DNA from: Pirellulaceae bacterium
Lineage (GTDB): Bacteria; Planctomycetota; Planctomycetia; Pirellulales; Pirellulaceae
Direction of reading: 5' to 3'
Assembly (NCBI GenBank): GCA_022446825.1
Contig: JAKVBY010000027.1
Location: forward strand, 57,263 to 94,517
DNA length: 37,255 nucleotides
The number at the start of each line of letters is the position of its first letter. Positions within the stretch are counted from its first letter, which is position 1. Both the position numbers and the translations under genes were made by a program. The notes beneath the pieces were generated by a model, which worked only from the letters and a program-made list of their open reading frames with translations, made no database searches and had not been told where the DNA came from. Shown here piece after piece: positions 9,181 to 17,148 of this stretch.

Positions 9181-9804
9181 ATGATCACCATTATTGATTA
9201 TCAGATGGGCAATTTGCGCAGTGTCCAGAAGGGTTTTGAGAAAGTCGGACACGCGGCCAGAATTTCCAGCGATCCAAGAGATATCGTCAGGGCAGAAAAA
9301 ATTGTGTTGCCAGGGGTCGGTGCATTTCGCGATGCAATTGGTGAATTGCGTCGACGTCAGATGGTGGAACCAATCTGCGAAGCAATTGCCACTGGCAAGC
9401 CATTCTTGGGAATCTGTTTAGGGCTTCAACTGCTGTTTGAAGTTAGCTATGAAGACGGCGAGCACGAAGGTCTCGGTATTTTGGGGGGGAAGGTAGTACG
9501 GTTCAATCTTCCTGCGCATTTCAAAGTACCGCATATGGGTTGGAACCAAGCTGTTATTCGGCGACGGCCACCTATTTTGGAAGGGATTGAAGAAGGAACA
9601 CAGTTTTATTTTGTGCATTCCTATCATGTCGTGCCTGCAGACACCGGTCTGGTCGCTGTTGAAGCTGACTATAATGAGGCGTTTTGCGCTATGGTTTGGC
9701 GAAAGAATCTTTATGCAACCCAATTTCACCCGGAAAAGAGCCAAGACAAGGGCCTGCGGGTGCTCAAGAACTTTGCCGAGCTTGGCTCCATGCCTATTGT
9801 TTGA
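9181..9804 (+). CDS. hisH: Imidazole glycerol phosphate synthase, glutaminase subunit HisH
   Basis: HisH hydrolyses glutamine and channels ammonia to HisF in histidine biosynthesis. The 207-residue class I amidotransferase has the nucleophile Cys79 in GICLGLQ and the His183/Glu185 pair in FHPEKSQ, plus the oxyanion-region LPGVGAFRDA and the N-terminal IIDYQMGNLRSV signature. Length and start are normal for HisH. It precedes hisA with a gap of about 220 bases. The partner hisF is not in the window and must lie elsewhere. Confidence 0.96.
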   Translation: MITIIDYQMGNLRSVQKGFEKVGHAARISSDPRDIVRAEKIVLPGVGAFRDAIGELRRRQMVEPICEAIATGKPFLGICLGLQLLFEVSYEDGEHEGLGILGGKVVRFNLPAHFKVPHMGWNQAVIRRRPPILEGIEEGTQFYFVHSYHVVPADTGLVAVEADYNEAFCAMVWRKNLYATQFHPEKSQDKGLRVLKNFAELGSMPIV

Positions 9805-10026
9805 AATTGGTCACGAGCGTGTCGCAAAAGTGAGGCTGCACGATCTGGAAAACCCGTGCGAATGCGCGGTGGTTCTCATAGGTTCGCTAGTCTGTGTGGC
9901 TTAAAGAAGCACGGCTCCTGCCTCTTGTCAGGCCCCTCTTTGTGTGGCATATTCGGCGGTTTGTGACAATGATTCGGCGGCTTCCACGCATCTTAGGAAG
10001 ATATCTTGGGATAGAGCGTTTTGGTA

Positions 10027-10743
10027 ATGCAAATCTGGCCCGCCATCGATCTTCGTGGTGGCAATTGTGTGCGTCTCCGGCAGGGCGATTACGATCGCGA
10101 GACGGTTTTCGGTGAGAATCCTGCAGCGATGGCGTCCCGTTGGGTCGATGCTGGCGCTCAACAACTGCATTTGGTCGACTTGGACGGTGCACGAGATGGG
10201 TCCTCGATGAATCGGGAGGCAGTTCGCAATATTTTGGCAACGGTCAATGTGCCTTGTGAGCTTGGAGGCGGCATTCGTAGCGAGCAAGTCATTCGGCAGT
10301 GGTTGGAAGTGGGAGTGACGAGGTTGGTAATTGGTACCAAAGCGCTAAAAGAGCCTGATTGGTTTCGCGCCATGTGCGCGAGATTCCCCAACCGGCTTGT
10401 TTTGGGAATTGATAGTCGTGGTGGACGCGTTGCTACGGACGGTTGGCTCGAAACGAGTGAGGTGGATGCAACCGAGTTGGCAAACGACTTTGCTGGTGAG
10501 ATGATTGCAGCTCTGGTGTATACCGATATCGCAAAGGACGGCATGATGGAAGGGCCGAACCTGGAGGCGATGGCGGAGATGAAACGTGCGGTGGATTTTC
10601 CTGTGATTGCATCAGGCGGAGTGACATCGACGAACGACGTCCGTCGACTTGCAGAAGTGGGAATGGACGGATGCATAATCGGACGCACATTGTACGAAGA
10701 AAAAATGACAATTGCGGAAGCATTAGTGGCAGCGGAAGTTTAA
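10027..10743 (+). CDS. hisA: ProFAR isomerase HisA
   Basis: HisA is the (beta/alpha)8 isomerase that converts ProFAR to PRFAR, the substrate of HisH-HisF. The 238-residue protein begins MQIWPAIDLRGG with general acid-base Asp8. It has Asp129 in LGIDSRGGRVATDGW, the phosphate-binding GGGIRS, the YTDIAKDGMMEGPN segment and SGGVTS. The ATG at 10027 is chosen; a TTG two codons upstream is in frame but would break the usual HisA start. It follows hisH and precedes the EF-G-like gene by about 50 bases. Confidence 0.95.
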   Translation: MQIWPAIDLRGGNCVRLRQGDYDRETVFGENPAAMASRWVDAGAQQLHLVDLDGARDGSSMNREAVRNILATVNVPCELGGGIRSEQVIRQWLEVGVTRLVIGTKALKEPDWFRAMCARFPNRLVLGIDSRGGRVATDGWLETSEVDATELANDFAGEMIAALVYTDIAKDGMMEGPNLEAMAEMKRAVDFPVIASGGVTSTNDVRRLAEVGMDGCIIGRTLYEEKMTIAEALVAAEV

Positions 10744-10792
10744 TTGCCGTTGACCGTTTGAAAGCACACGAACAAAACAATAGGAAAAAGCC

Positions 10793-12892
10793 ATGGCGAA
10801 AGTGAAAGTTGATGACATTCGCAACCTCGCACTCTGTGGTCACGGATCGGTGGGAAAGACGACACTGATTGACAAGATTCTCGTTAGCACAGGGACCGTA
10901 AAAGCGAATCCCAGTGTTGATGATGAAACGAGTATCTGCGATTTTGACCCCGAGGAAAAAGGGCACAAGTACACGATTGAAGCGAAGGCCACCTATTTTG
11001 GACATGGTGGCAAGCAATTTAATGTGCTGGACACACCTGGCTACCCCGATTTTATCGGCCAAGCAATCGGTGCCTTGAATGGTGTCGATACCGCAGTTGT
11101 TGTCATCAACGCGCAGTCCGGTATTGAAGTGAATACGCGACGTGTTTTCGACGAGGCTGGCAAAGCGGGTCTTGGTCGGATGATTGTCATCAACAAAATG
11201 GATGCTGAAAACATCGATTTTTCCGCATTAGTAGATTCGATTAAGGAACTCTGGGGAAACCAATGTGTGTTACTCAATGTACCAGTTGGTCATGGCGTTG
11301 ATTTCAAAGGTGTTGTCAGTACTTTAAAAGTGCCTGAAGATACCAGCGGTGCATTGGTGGATCCCGCTGAAGTGAACGGGCCGCTAGTTGAGCAAATCAT
11401 CGAAGCTGACGAAGATGCAATGATGGTTTATCTGGAAGAGGGGCAACTACCGTCGGATGCTGAATTATCTAAATTGATTGTGCACGCAGTTGCCGAAGGA
11501 AGTTTAGTGCCGATTGTTTGCACTTCTGCAAAAACAGGCATTGGAGTGACAGAATTTCTTGACGCAGTTGTGATGTGCGGGCTAACTCCAGCGACGAAAT
11601 CGTGCACGGCTATTAAGGATGGTGAGGAAGTTGAAATTGTGGCGGATTCAGATGGTCCGCTGGTGGCTCGCATATTCAAGACGCGAATTGACCCGTTTGT
11701 ACAGAAGCTGAGTTTTATTCGAATCTTATCGGGTTCTTTAAAGAAGGATCAGCAAATTTCTGCATCGAATGTTCGCAAAGGTGTCAAAATAAGCCAGTTA
11801 CTCAAGGTTCAGGCGTCAGAAACGATTCCTGTCGATACGGCCGGAGCGGGTGAGATTGTAGCTGTCGCAAAAATGGAAGAATTGCACACTGGGACAACGC
11901 TTGGTGAGCTGGACTTGCCGCCTATCTCATTTCCCAAGCCGATGGTTGGACTTGCGGTGACACCGAAGAGCCGCGGTGATGAGACTAAATTGTCAGGTGC
12001 TTTGAATAAAGTTGTGGAAGAAGATCCTACCTTTAGCTTAGATCGGGATGCGCAAACAAAAGAACTGGTCATGACTGGTATGAGTGAGTTGCATCTCATG
12101 ATCATTCAAGAAAGGTTGAAGCGTCGGGACAAATTAGAGGTGGAGACCAAAGAACCAAAAATCCCTTTCCGGGAGACGATTCAAGGCAGTGCAGAGGGGA
12201 GTTACCGGCACAAGAAACAATCGGGTGGCCGTGGTCAATTTGGTGAAGTTCACATCCGTATGTGCCCCCTTCCTCGTGGAACCAACATAGAAGAATTTGC
12301 CACCAAAGCGCGATTTGCCTCAATGAAGGAATTCCACTACGACGAAAAGCACAACTTTCTCTGGGTTGATTCTGTGGTTGGGGGCGTGATCCCGGGTAAT
12401 TTCATGCCAGCCATTGAGAAGGGCTTTAAGGAGCGATTGACAGGAGGAGTCATTGCTGGCTACATGGTGCAAGATCTTTGTATCGAAGTTCATTTTGGCA
12501 AGCATCATCCAGTCGATAGTTCGGAAACGGCGTTCAAAACTGCTGGGCGCATGGCGTTCAAGCAGGTCTTTGAGCAATCTCGCCCTTGTTTGCTTGAACC
12601 GGTGGTGACATTAGATATCACTGTGCCGGAAGAGAGCGTTGGAGATGTCTACAGCGACATGTCAGGTCGTGGTGGTCGCGTCCAAGGTAGTGATTCGGCC
12701 GGCGGTAATTTGACAACGGTTCACACGGAAATTGCCTTGCGCGCGGCGGCAAATTATTCACGCTCGCTGTCCAGCATGACCGGTGGGCAAGGCAGTTATC
12801 AAATGGAATTTAGTCATTACGACGCGATGCCGGGTGACGTGCAACGGGACATTATGGCCAAGTCTAAAGTCGTTGACGAAGAAGACGAGTAA
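10793..12892 (+). CDS. EF-G-like translational GTPase (divergent EF-G paralogue)
   Basis: The 699-residue product has the length and domain order of EF-G: GTPase, beta-barrel domain II and the III-V module ending with SGRGGRVQGSD and YDAMPGDVQ. The GTPase motifs are unusual. The P-loop is GHGSVGKTT (16-24) rather than AHIDAGKTT. The G2 region reads DFDPEEKGHKYTI in place of the EQERGITI type. G3 is DTPGYPDF (80-87), so Tyr84 stands where EF-G and EF-Tu have the catalytic His. G4 NKMD (134-137) is normal. Many bacteria carry such a second EF-G-like gene besides canonical fusA. Its role may be a translation or recycling variant; this is inference. It follows hisA in the same direction. Confidence 0.85.
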   Translation: MAKVKVDDIRNLALCGHGSVGKTTLIDKILVSTGTVKANPSVDDETSICDFDPEEKGHKYTIEAKATYFGHGGKQFNVLDTPGYPDFIGQAIGALNGVDTAVVVINAQSGIEVNTRRVFDEAGKAGLGRMIVINKMDAENIDFSALVDSIKELWGNQCVLLNVPVGHGVDFKGVVSTLKVPEDTSGALVDPAEVNGPLVEQIIEADEDAMMVYLEEGQLPSDAELSKLIVHAVAEGSLVPIVCTSAKTGIGVTEFLDAVVMCGLTPATKSCTAIKDGEEVEIVADSDGPLVARIFKTRIDPFVQKLSFIRILSGSLKKDQQISASNVRKGVKISQLLKVQASETIPVDTAGAGEIVAVAKMEELHTGTTLGELDLPPISFPKPMVGLAVTPKSRGDETKLSGALNKVVEEDPTFSLDRDAQTKELVMTGMSELHLMIIQERLKRRDKLEVETKEPKIPFRETIQGSAEGSYRHKKQSGGRGQFGEVHIRMCPLPRGTNIEEFATKARFASMKEFHYDEKHNFLWVDSVVGGVIPGNFMPAIEKGFKERLTGGVIAGYMVQDLCIEVHFGKHHPVDSSETAFKTAGRMAFKQVFEQSRPCLLEPVVTLDITVPEESVGDVYSDMSGRGGRVQGSDSAGGNLTTVHTEIALRAAANYSRSLSSMTGGQGSYQMEFSHYDAMPGDVQRDIMAKSKVVDEEDE

Positions 12893-13048
12893 CGAGATCT
12901 CTTGCCCGCCCCAGCGATTTGCTCGAGGATTTCTGACGAAGTATTATGCTCTTAGTGAAGTCGTCATTAAGGGGGCGGTATGGCGCCGCGTCTTCTTTTT
13001 TGGTAGCAGAGGAAACTGAAAAAAATCAGGTCGTTTTTGTTTGCTTGG

Positions 13049-13753
13049 CTACTGCAACGCCACCGAACTATCCATTCCTAAATGCGTTTTCAGTTCGTTG
13101 AATTGACGAACATACACATCACTTGAAGAGTGGACATGTTCTGCTTCTGTGATGAATTTCATTTCATCATCGCAAAAGACATCGTTCGTTTCTAAAACAG
13201 CTTCGAATCGTTCTAGTGGACTGCCATAGACGATCAGCATTTTATGCTCATCGAATTGTACTTCCTGCGGTATGTTTGGATTCATGACCGCGATCCCCGT
13301 GCACCCGTCATTCATGAGGAGATCCTCATAGTCCCAAAGAATGCTTTGTAAGATGGGCATGTCAATATGTTCCCGAAACAAGTCTAAATGTCCGCTGGTT
13401 TCTTTGTTATGACTTGTTTCCAGAACGACGTCGACTTCACTTCCCAGTTGTGCAATCAGATCGATGAATAATTCAAACAACGAATGTTTTGTTGCGGTTG
13501 CCATCAATACTGGTATGTCTGATTTGTTTGCCTCATCGCGATAGGTGTCGTGACGATAACCTTGCTTGGGAGTAACTTGTAGGTCATACGAAGGTCGAAT
13601 TGCGTCGGTCAGATGAAAATGACCGTAACTTGTCACTCCCAGATGCGCTTCGAGTTCGTCTTCATTCAGAAGTTCAAAGCTGCTCCGGTTAACCACTGGA
13701 GCGACGGTGCCGTCATGCATTGTGTTTCGAAATAATCGCTGTAGAAAACTCAT
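13049..13753 (-). CDS. Conserved-looking hypothetical protein
   Basis: I do not recognise this 234-residue product. It is acidic and soluble, with no signal peptide or membrane segment. Composition looks like a real protein (balanced hydrophobic core, few rare residues), for example IPVLMATATKHSLFELFIDL and DDLLMNDGCTGIAVMNPN-like alternating strands and helices. Read on the minus strand, the ATG at 13753 is preceded by a purine-rich stretch (TGAGGTCAACA), which supports the start. It stands alone between the EF-G-like gene, with which it converges, and a divergently oriented region. It is probably a lineage-restricted protein. Confidence 0.7.
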   Translation of the reverse strand: MSFLQRLFRNTMHDGTVAPVVNRSSFELLNEDELEAHLGVTSYGHFHLTDAIRPSYDLQVTPKQGYRHDTYRDEANKSDIPVLMATATKHSLFELFIDLIAQLGSEVDVVLETSHNKETSGHLDLFREHIDMPILQSILWDYEDLLMNDGCTGIAVMNPNIPQEVQFDEHKMLIVYGSPLERFEAVLETNDVFCDDEMKFITEAEHVHSSSDVYVRQFNELKTHLGMDSSVALQ

Positions 13754-14257
13754 TGTTGACCTCAGTCTGTCTCAATCCATGTTTGTCATGCGTCAGGAAT
13801 ATATTTGGGTGTTGCTGATCAATCACCACAGCCAAATCTACGTTACGTTAAGCAGGTCACACGGAAGCTTTTTTCCCAAGTCGCATTTCCGAGTTCTCCA
13901 GAGACTGCGTAAACCTCATAACTGGAGCAATTCGCGTTCTCCGATCAGCCGTTCTATCCTCGAGGAATGCGTGGCGATGATCTCCGGTGGTTTACCAAGG
14001 TCTTGGACCCAAAGAAATCTAGCATCCTGTTGAGATGGTGGTGGTGACCGATGCAGACAACTTCGGATTTGTTCGAGATTCGTAACGACGCAGCCGTAAG
14101 AACGTGCGCACTTTCACTTTGAGAGGTTCTATCATCGCCCCACGTAAGGATCAGCGGATGGTTTGCTTGGCACTAAAGTTCTCACCTTGCCGAGTCCATA
14201 CAATTGGTGTGACTTTGATATACTGACAGGCAATCAAGCCAAGTTGTGGGGGAAACC
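13754..14257 (+). other. Intergenic region between divergent genes, no convincing gene
   Basis: About 500 bases separate the minus-strand hypothetical gene from the transglutaminase-like gene. A plus-strand frame overlaps the start of the hypothetical gene but looks like a shadow. The stretch must contain promoters for both genes. A TATACT hexamer at 14219-14224 could be a -10 element, but I see no -35 at proper spacing. Confidence 0.4.
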
Positions 14258-15874
14258 ATGCCTGCAGAAGAAACAAGTTGTGGTGCCAAGCGTTGGCAGA
14301 GTTGTCTGAATTGTGCTCGGATCACGATTTTTACCACCTTGTGGGTCTGTTCTCAGAATGGCTGTCAGGATCCTCAAGATACGCATTTAACAGGAAACCA
14401 AGCGAGTACAGAGGCGATTCGTCTAGCAACGTCAGGCACGAATGACGATTCTGGAGACCGAGGACATGCAGGTGAAGTGTGGGAGGCAATTTACATTGGT
14501 GGCAAAAAGATCGGCCACATTCACACTTCCAGCGAAATGGTCAACGAGGATGGAGTTGCTTTACTTGTCACTCGTCGGATTACCCAAGGCTCTATTTTGC
14601 GATTTGAGCAAACTGCTCAAATGGAGCAAGAACTCATTGAATATTCACATGATGGAGAATTAGTCCGGTGTTCCAGCGAGGATCAATCTGGAAAATCCGC
14701 AATTCGTGTCGACGCGGAGGTCCGCAGAGGTCAATTAGTTATTACTTCTAACTCAGCAGGCACTTCTCGAGTTACCGAACTGGAGTGGAACGCTTCGATC
14801 GGGGGTGTCTTTGCTGTGGAGAATTCGCTGCGTAAGCAACCGATGCTCTCAGGTGAATCGCGAGTTTTGAACCTCCTGCTGCCCGGGTTGTCGGGTTTTC
14901 AGATAGTGAAAAACGAACTTACTGCAGAAGACTATGAAGCGATCGAAATAAACGGCAATAATCGACGTCTGTTAAAAATTAATAGTGTGGCCACGATTTC
15001 CAATAATGATCTAAAGTCGACTATCTGGGTTGATGAACAAGGTGAAATCTGGAGAAGTGAGCTGCGGAGTTTGCAGTTGGTGCAAATTCGTACAGGTCGA
15101 AGCGATGCCTTAATGCCTGAGCAACAAGAATCGTTTGACTTAGGAATCCAATCGATGGTGCGGGTGAGTCGACCGTTGCAGGATCCGCATGGTTCGACCA
15201 GGGCGGTTTATCGAGCAGAACTTTCGGAACACGATCCTGCGCAAGCGTTCATGTCGACGCCGTATCAAACGATTTCCTCAATCGACAAACGGACAGCTGA
15301 AATTACAGTGTTGTCTTGTCGGCCTGGCCTGTCGGTGCGCCCCTTGTCGAGTGAACTGAAAAAACCAGTAGTAGAGGATCTTGCGCCAGGTAGTCTGATT
15401 CAATCTGACCATCCAAGGGTGGTAGCCATGGCCAGGGCAGTGGCGCCTAACGAATCCGATACGAAGAACATCGCTTTGGAACTGGAGAAGCTCGTTCACC
15501 AATCTATCCAGCATAAAAACTATTCTCAAGCATTTGCAAGCGCGGCAGAAGTGGCGCAAAGTCGGGAAGGAGATTGTACAGAGCATGCAATTCTTTTAGC
15601 GGCGCTCTGTCGGGTAAGAGAAATCCCTGCACGGGTAACTACAGGACTTGTTTATGCAGAAAGTCTGCAGGCATTTGCCTTTCATATGTGGACGGAGGCC
15701 TGGATCAATGAAAAATGGGTTGGTTTGGACGCGACCTTGGGGCTGGGTGGAATCGGTGCAGCGCATTTAAAACTCAGCGACTCGAATATGGCAGCGGGAG
15801 GTGAATTGGAAGCTATTTTACCAGTCATGAAAGTCATCCAGCAACTTAAGTTGGAAGTCGTTGAATTCGAGTAA
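14258..15874 (+). CDS. Exported transglutaminase-like (papain-fold) protein
   Basis: The product is 538 residues from ATG 14258, which has a GGGGGA ribosome site; a GTG at 14246 lies inside that site. The N-terminus has a weak hydrophobic export segment (RITIFTTLWVCSQNGC) that may end in a lipidated Cys. Residues about 60-360 form a beta-rich region that I do not recognise. The C-terminal 150 residues contain a transglutaminase-core triad: Cys at about 440 in EGDCTEHA, His at about 476 in AFHMWTEAW and Asp at about 491 in VGLDATLG. This fold occurs in bacterial peptidases and cross-linking enzymes, so the activity cannot be assigned. It ends just upstream of the acetyltransferase gene. Confidence 0.82.
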   Translation: MPAEETSCGAKRWQSCLNCARITIFTTLWVCSQNGCQDPQDTHLTGNQASTEAIRLATSGTNDDSGDRGHAGEVWEAIYIGGKKIGHIHTSSEMVNEDGVALLVTRRITQGSILRFEQTAQMEQELIEYSHDGELVRCSSEDQSGKSAIRVDAEVRRGQLVITSNSAGTSRVTELEWNASIGGVFAVENSLRKQPMLSGESRVLNLLLPGLSGFQIVKNELTAEDYEAIEINGNNRRLLKINSVATISNNDLKSTIWVDEQGEIWRSELRSLQLVQIRTGRSDALMPEQQESFDLGIQSMVRVSRPLQDPHGSTRAVYRAELSEHDPAQAFMSTPYQTISSIDKRTAEITVLSCRPGLSVRPLSSELKKPVVEDLAPGSLIQSDHPRVVAMARAVAPNESDTKNIALELEKLVHQSIQHKNYSQAFASAAEVAQSREGDCTEHAILLAALCRVREIPARVTTGLVYAESLQAFAFHMWTEAWINEKWVGLDATLGLGGIGAAHLKLSDSNMAAGGELEAILPVMKVIQQLKLEVVEFE

Positions 15875-15881
15875 GGAGAGT

Positions 15882-16427
15882 GTGAAGTTGAGTGGCTTGC
15901 CAAGGTTGGAAAATGAACGTTTGGTTCTGAGACCTTTTGATCTAGAGGACGCTGTGGAGGTGCAGTGCTTGGCGGGAGACTTGGATATTGCCTCAACAAC
16001 AGTCCTAGTACCTCATCCTTATCTGGATGGAATGGCAGAAGAGTGGATTGTGACCCACCATGCTGCGTTTGTGGACCGGCGCATCTTGGAACTGGCGATT
16101 GAACTGAGGGCGACTGCTGAATTAGTGGGAGCAATTAGTTTGACGTTAAACATGAGGGATGCCTGCGCAGAACTGGGGTACTGGGTAGGGAAGCCCTATT
16201 GGGGAAATGGATATTGTACTGAAGCAGCCCGTCTGATCATTGAATTTGGCTTTCATGAACTCAAGTTGAACCGTGTTTTTGCCAAGCATATGACACGTAA
16301 TCCAAGCTCTGGACGTGTTCTAGAGAAACTGGGAATGCAGTACGAAGGATGTTTGCGGCAGCATGTTCAGAAGTGGAATCAGTTTGAAGATATGAACGTC
16401 TATGGTTTGCTTTGCCAGACGAAGTGA
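15882..16427 (+). CDS. GNAT N-acetyltransferase, RimJ/RimL type
   Basis: The product is about 181 residues with the layout of the Acetyltransf_3 group: RLVLRPFDLEDA at the N-terminus, ELGYWVGKPYWGNGYCTEAA as the acetyl-CoA-binding segment, and LNRVFAKHMTRNPSSGRVLEKLGM with the conserved Asn-Ser/Arg-LEKLGM end. It should transfer acetyl from acetyl-CoA to an amine, possibly a protein N-terminus; the substrate is unknown. Start choice is uncertain. AAGGAG at 15873-15878 sits 3 bases before GTG 15882 and 9 bases before TTG 15888. That ribosome site overlaps the end of the transglutaminase-like gene, so the two are probably translationally coupled. Confidence 0.88.
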   Translation: MKLSGLPRLENERLVLRPFDLEDAVEVQCLAGDLDIASTTVLVPHPYLDGMAEEWIVTHHAAFVDRRILELAIELRATAELVGAISLTLNMRDACAELGYWVGKPYWGNGYCTEAARLIIEFGFHELKLNRVFAKHMTRNPSSGRVLEKLGMQYEGCLRQHVQKWNQFEDMNVYGLLCQTK

Positions 16428-16557
16428 GAGTTTGTCTCGCTTTATTCCCAGTGGACATAGAAGGCAGTGTTGTCGCGCAGGCGAGTTTTCGAAAAAAATG
16501 CAGGATTTTTGCAAAAGATCACGCGTACTCTGGGCACTAAATAGTAGGCTCCAAGAG

Positions 16558-16585
16558 TTGGAAAGTGGCAAAAATTCGCTAAGAT
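16558..16585 (+). promoter_or_regulatory. Candidate sigma-70-type promoter before the ubiquitin-like operon
   Basis: TTGGAA (16558-16563), a 16-base spacer and TAAGAT (16580-16585) give 4/6 matches at both hexamers, about 150 bases before the Ubl start. This 311-base gap (16428-16738) shows no gene, so it is the natural place for the operon promoter. The match is only moderate. Confidence 0.25.
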
Positions 16586-16738
16586 GACCGGCCTGTGGGC
16601 GAATGCCTTTTAGTTAAGGCCGCTTGTTCTTTCTTGTTGGAGGCCGTTCTACTGGCAATGCTGAAATTGCGAGTCGACTTCAATATAGATGAAATTGAGT
16701 TTGTCGAGAGAATTAAATTACGCTTCTGATGGAGTTGC

Positions 16739-17038
16739 ATGATGTCAGATCAAGTTTCCAACGACCAGCAAAAAGGGACTCGGGTCACTTTTTTAGATCA
16801 AACCGGTGCGAAGTCGGTCGATGCCGTGATTGCCGACACAGTTTCGGTGAAACGTATTTTGCCGAACATCATTACAAAAATGAATCTTCCGGTGATGGGG
16901 CCCGATGGTCAGCCAATGAGTTACAGTTTAGATCATAAAGAGGGTGGTAAACGTTTGCACGAGGATCAAACGTTAACTGATGCCCATGTAAAGGAAGGTG
17001 ACCATTTAATCGTCTATCCTGAAATTGTAGCCGGTTAG
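16739..17038 (+). CDS. Ubiquitin-like modifier (beta-grasp Ubl)
   Basis: This 99-residue protein is the probable modifier of the locus. After a polar N-terminal tail (about 1-11) it shows a ubiquitin-like alternation: strand TRVTFLD, second strand VDAVIAD, helix VSVKRILPNIITKMNL, strand MSYSLDHK, then LTDAHVKEGDHLIVYPE, which matches the closing TLxDxxVxxGDxLxV strand of prokaryotic Ubls. It ends in EIVAG, with a free terminal glycine and nothing after it. The E1 could thus adenylate it without processing. Ala replaces the first Gly of the ubiquitin GG. Two adjacent ATGs (16739, 16742) share a GGAG site; the second has better spacing. It is followed by E2, JAMM and E1 genes on the same strand. 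Family assignment is from pattern and context. Confidence 0.85.
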   Translation: MMSDQVSNDQQKGTRVTFLDQTGAKSVDAVIADTVSVKRILPNIITKMNLPVMGPDGQPMSYSLDHKEGGKRLHEDQTLTDAHVKEGDHLIVYPEIVAG

Positions 17039-17054
17039 TGGTATCTTCGTTGCT

Positions 17055-17110
17055 TGGACGGGACAGCGAATTCTATTTTTGGCACTAGATTTGTGTGCCC
17101 CTCCCGTCCA
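17055..17110 (+). promoter_or_regulatory. Nested inverted repeat between the Ubl and E2 genes
   Basis: TGGACGGGA (17055-17063) pairs perfectly with TCCCGTCCA (17102-17110). Inside the 38-base loop, GGCAC (17081-17085) pairs with GTGCC (17095-17099). No T-run follows, so a simple terminator is unlikely. It could stabilise or end part of the Ubl transcript, allowing more modifier than enzyme. It lies in the 110-base gap before the E2 gene, whose GAGGAG ribosome site (17138-17143) is outside the structure. Confidence 0.4.
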
Positions 17111-17148
17111 TGTACTATGTTGGCTGAGGTACGCATTGAGGAGAAAAT

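Noticed and set aside
10433-11062. 209-codon minus-strand frame across hisA and the EF-G-like gene
   Set aside because: It is antisense to two clearly real genes and has no protein-like core.
12905-13015. GC-rich inverted repeat and T-run after the EF-G-like gene as a terminator
   Set aside because: The arms are about 55 bases apart and the T-run is interrupted, so the evidence is too weak.
13707-14033. 108-codon plus-strand frame in the gap before the transglutaminase-like gene
   Set aside because: It overlaps the start of the minus-strand gene and lacks a ribosome site or any motif.
17079-17094. TGGCACTAGATTTGT as a sigma-54 promoter before the E2 gene
   Set aside because: The -24 half is good but the -12 dinucleotide is GT, and the site is part of the inverted repeat.
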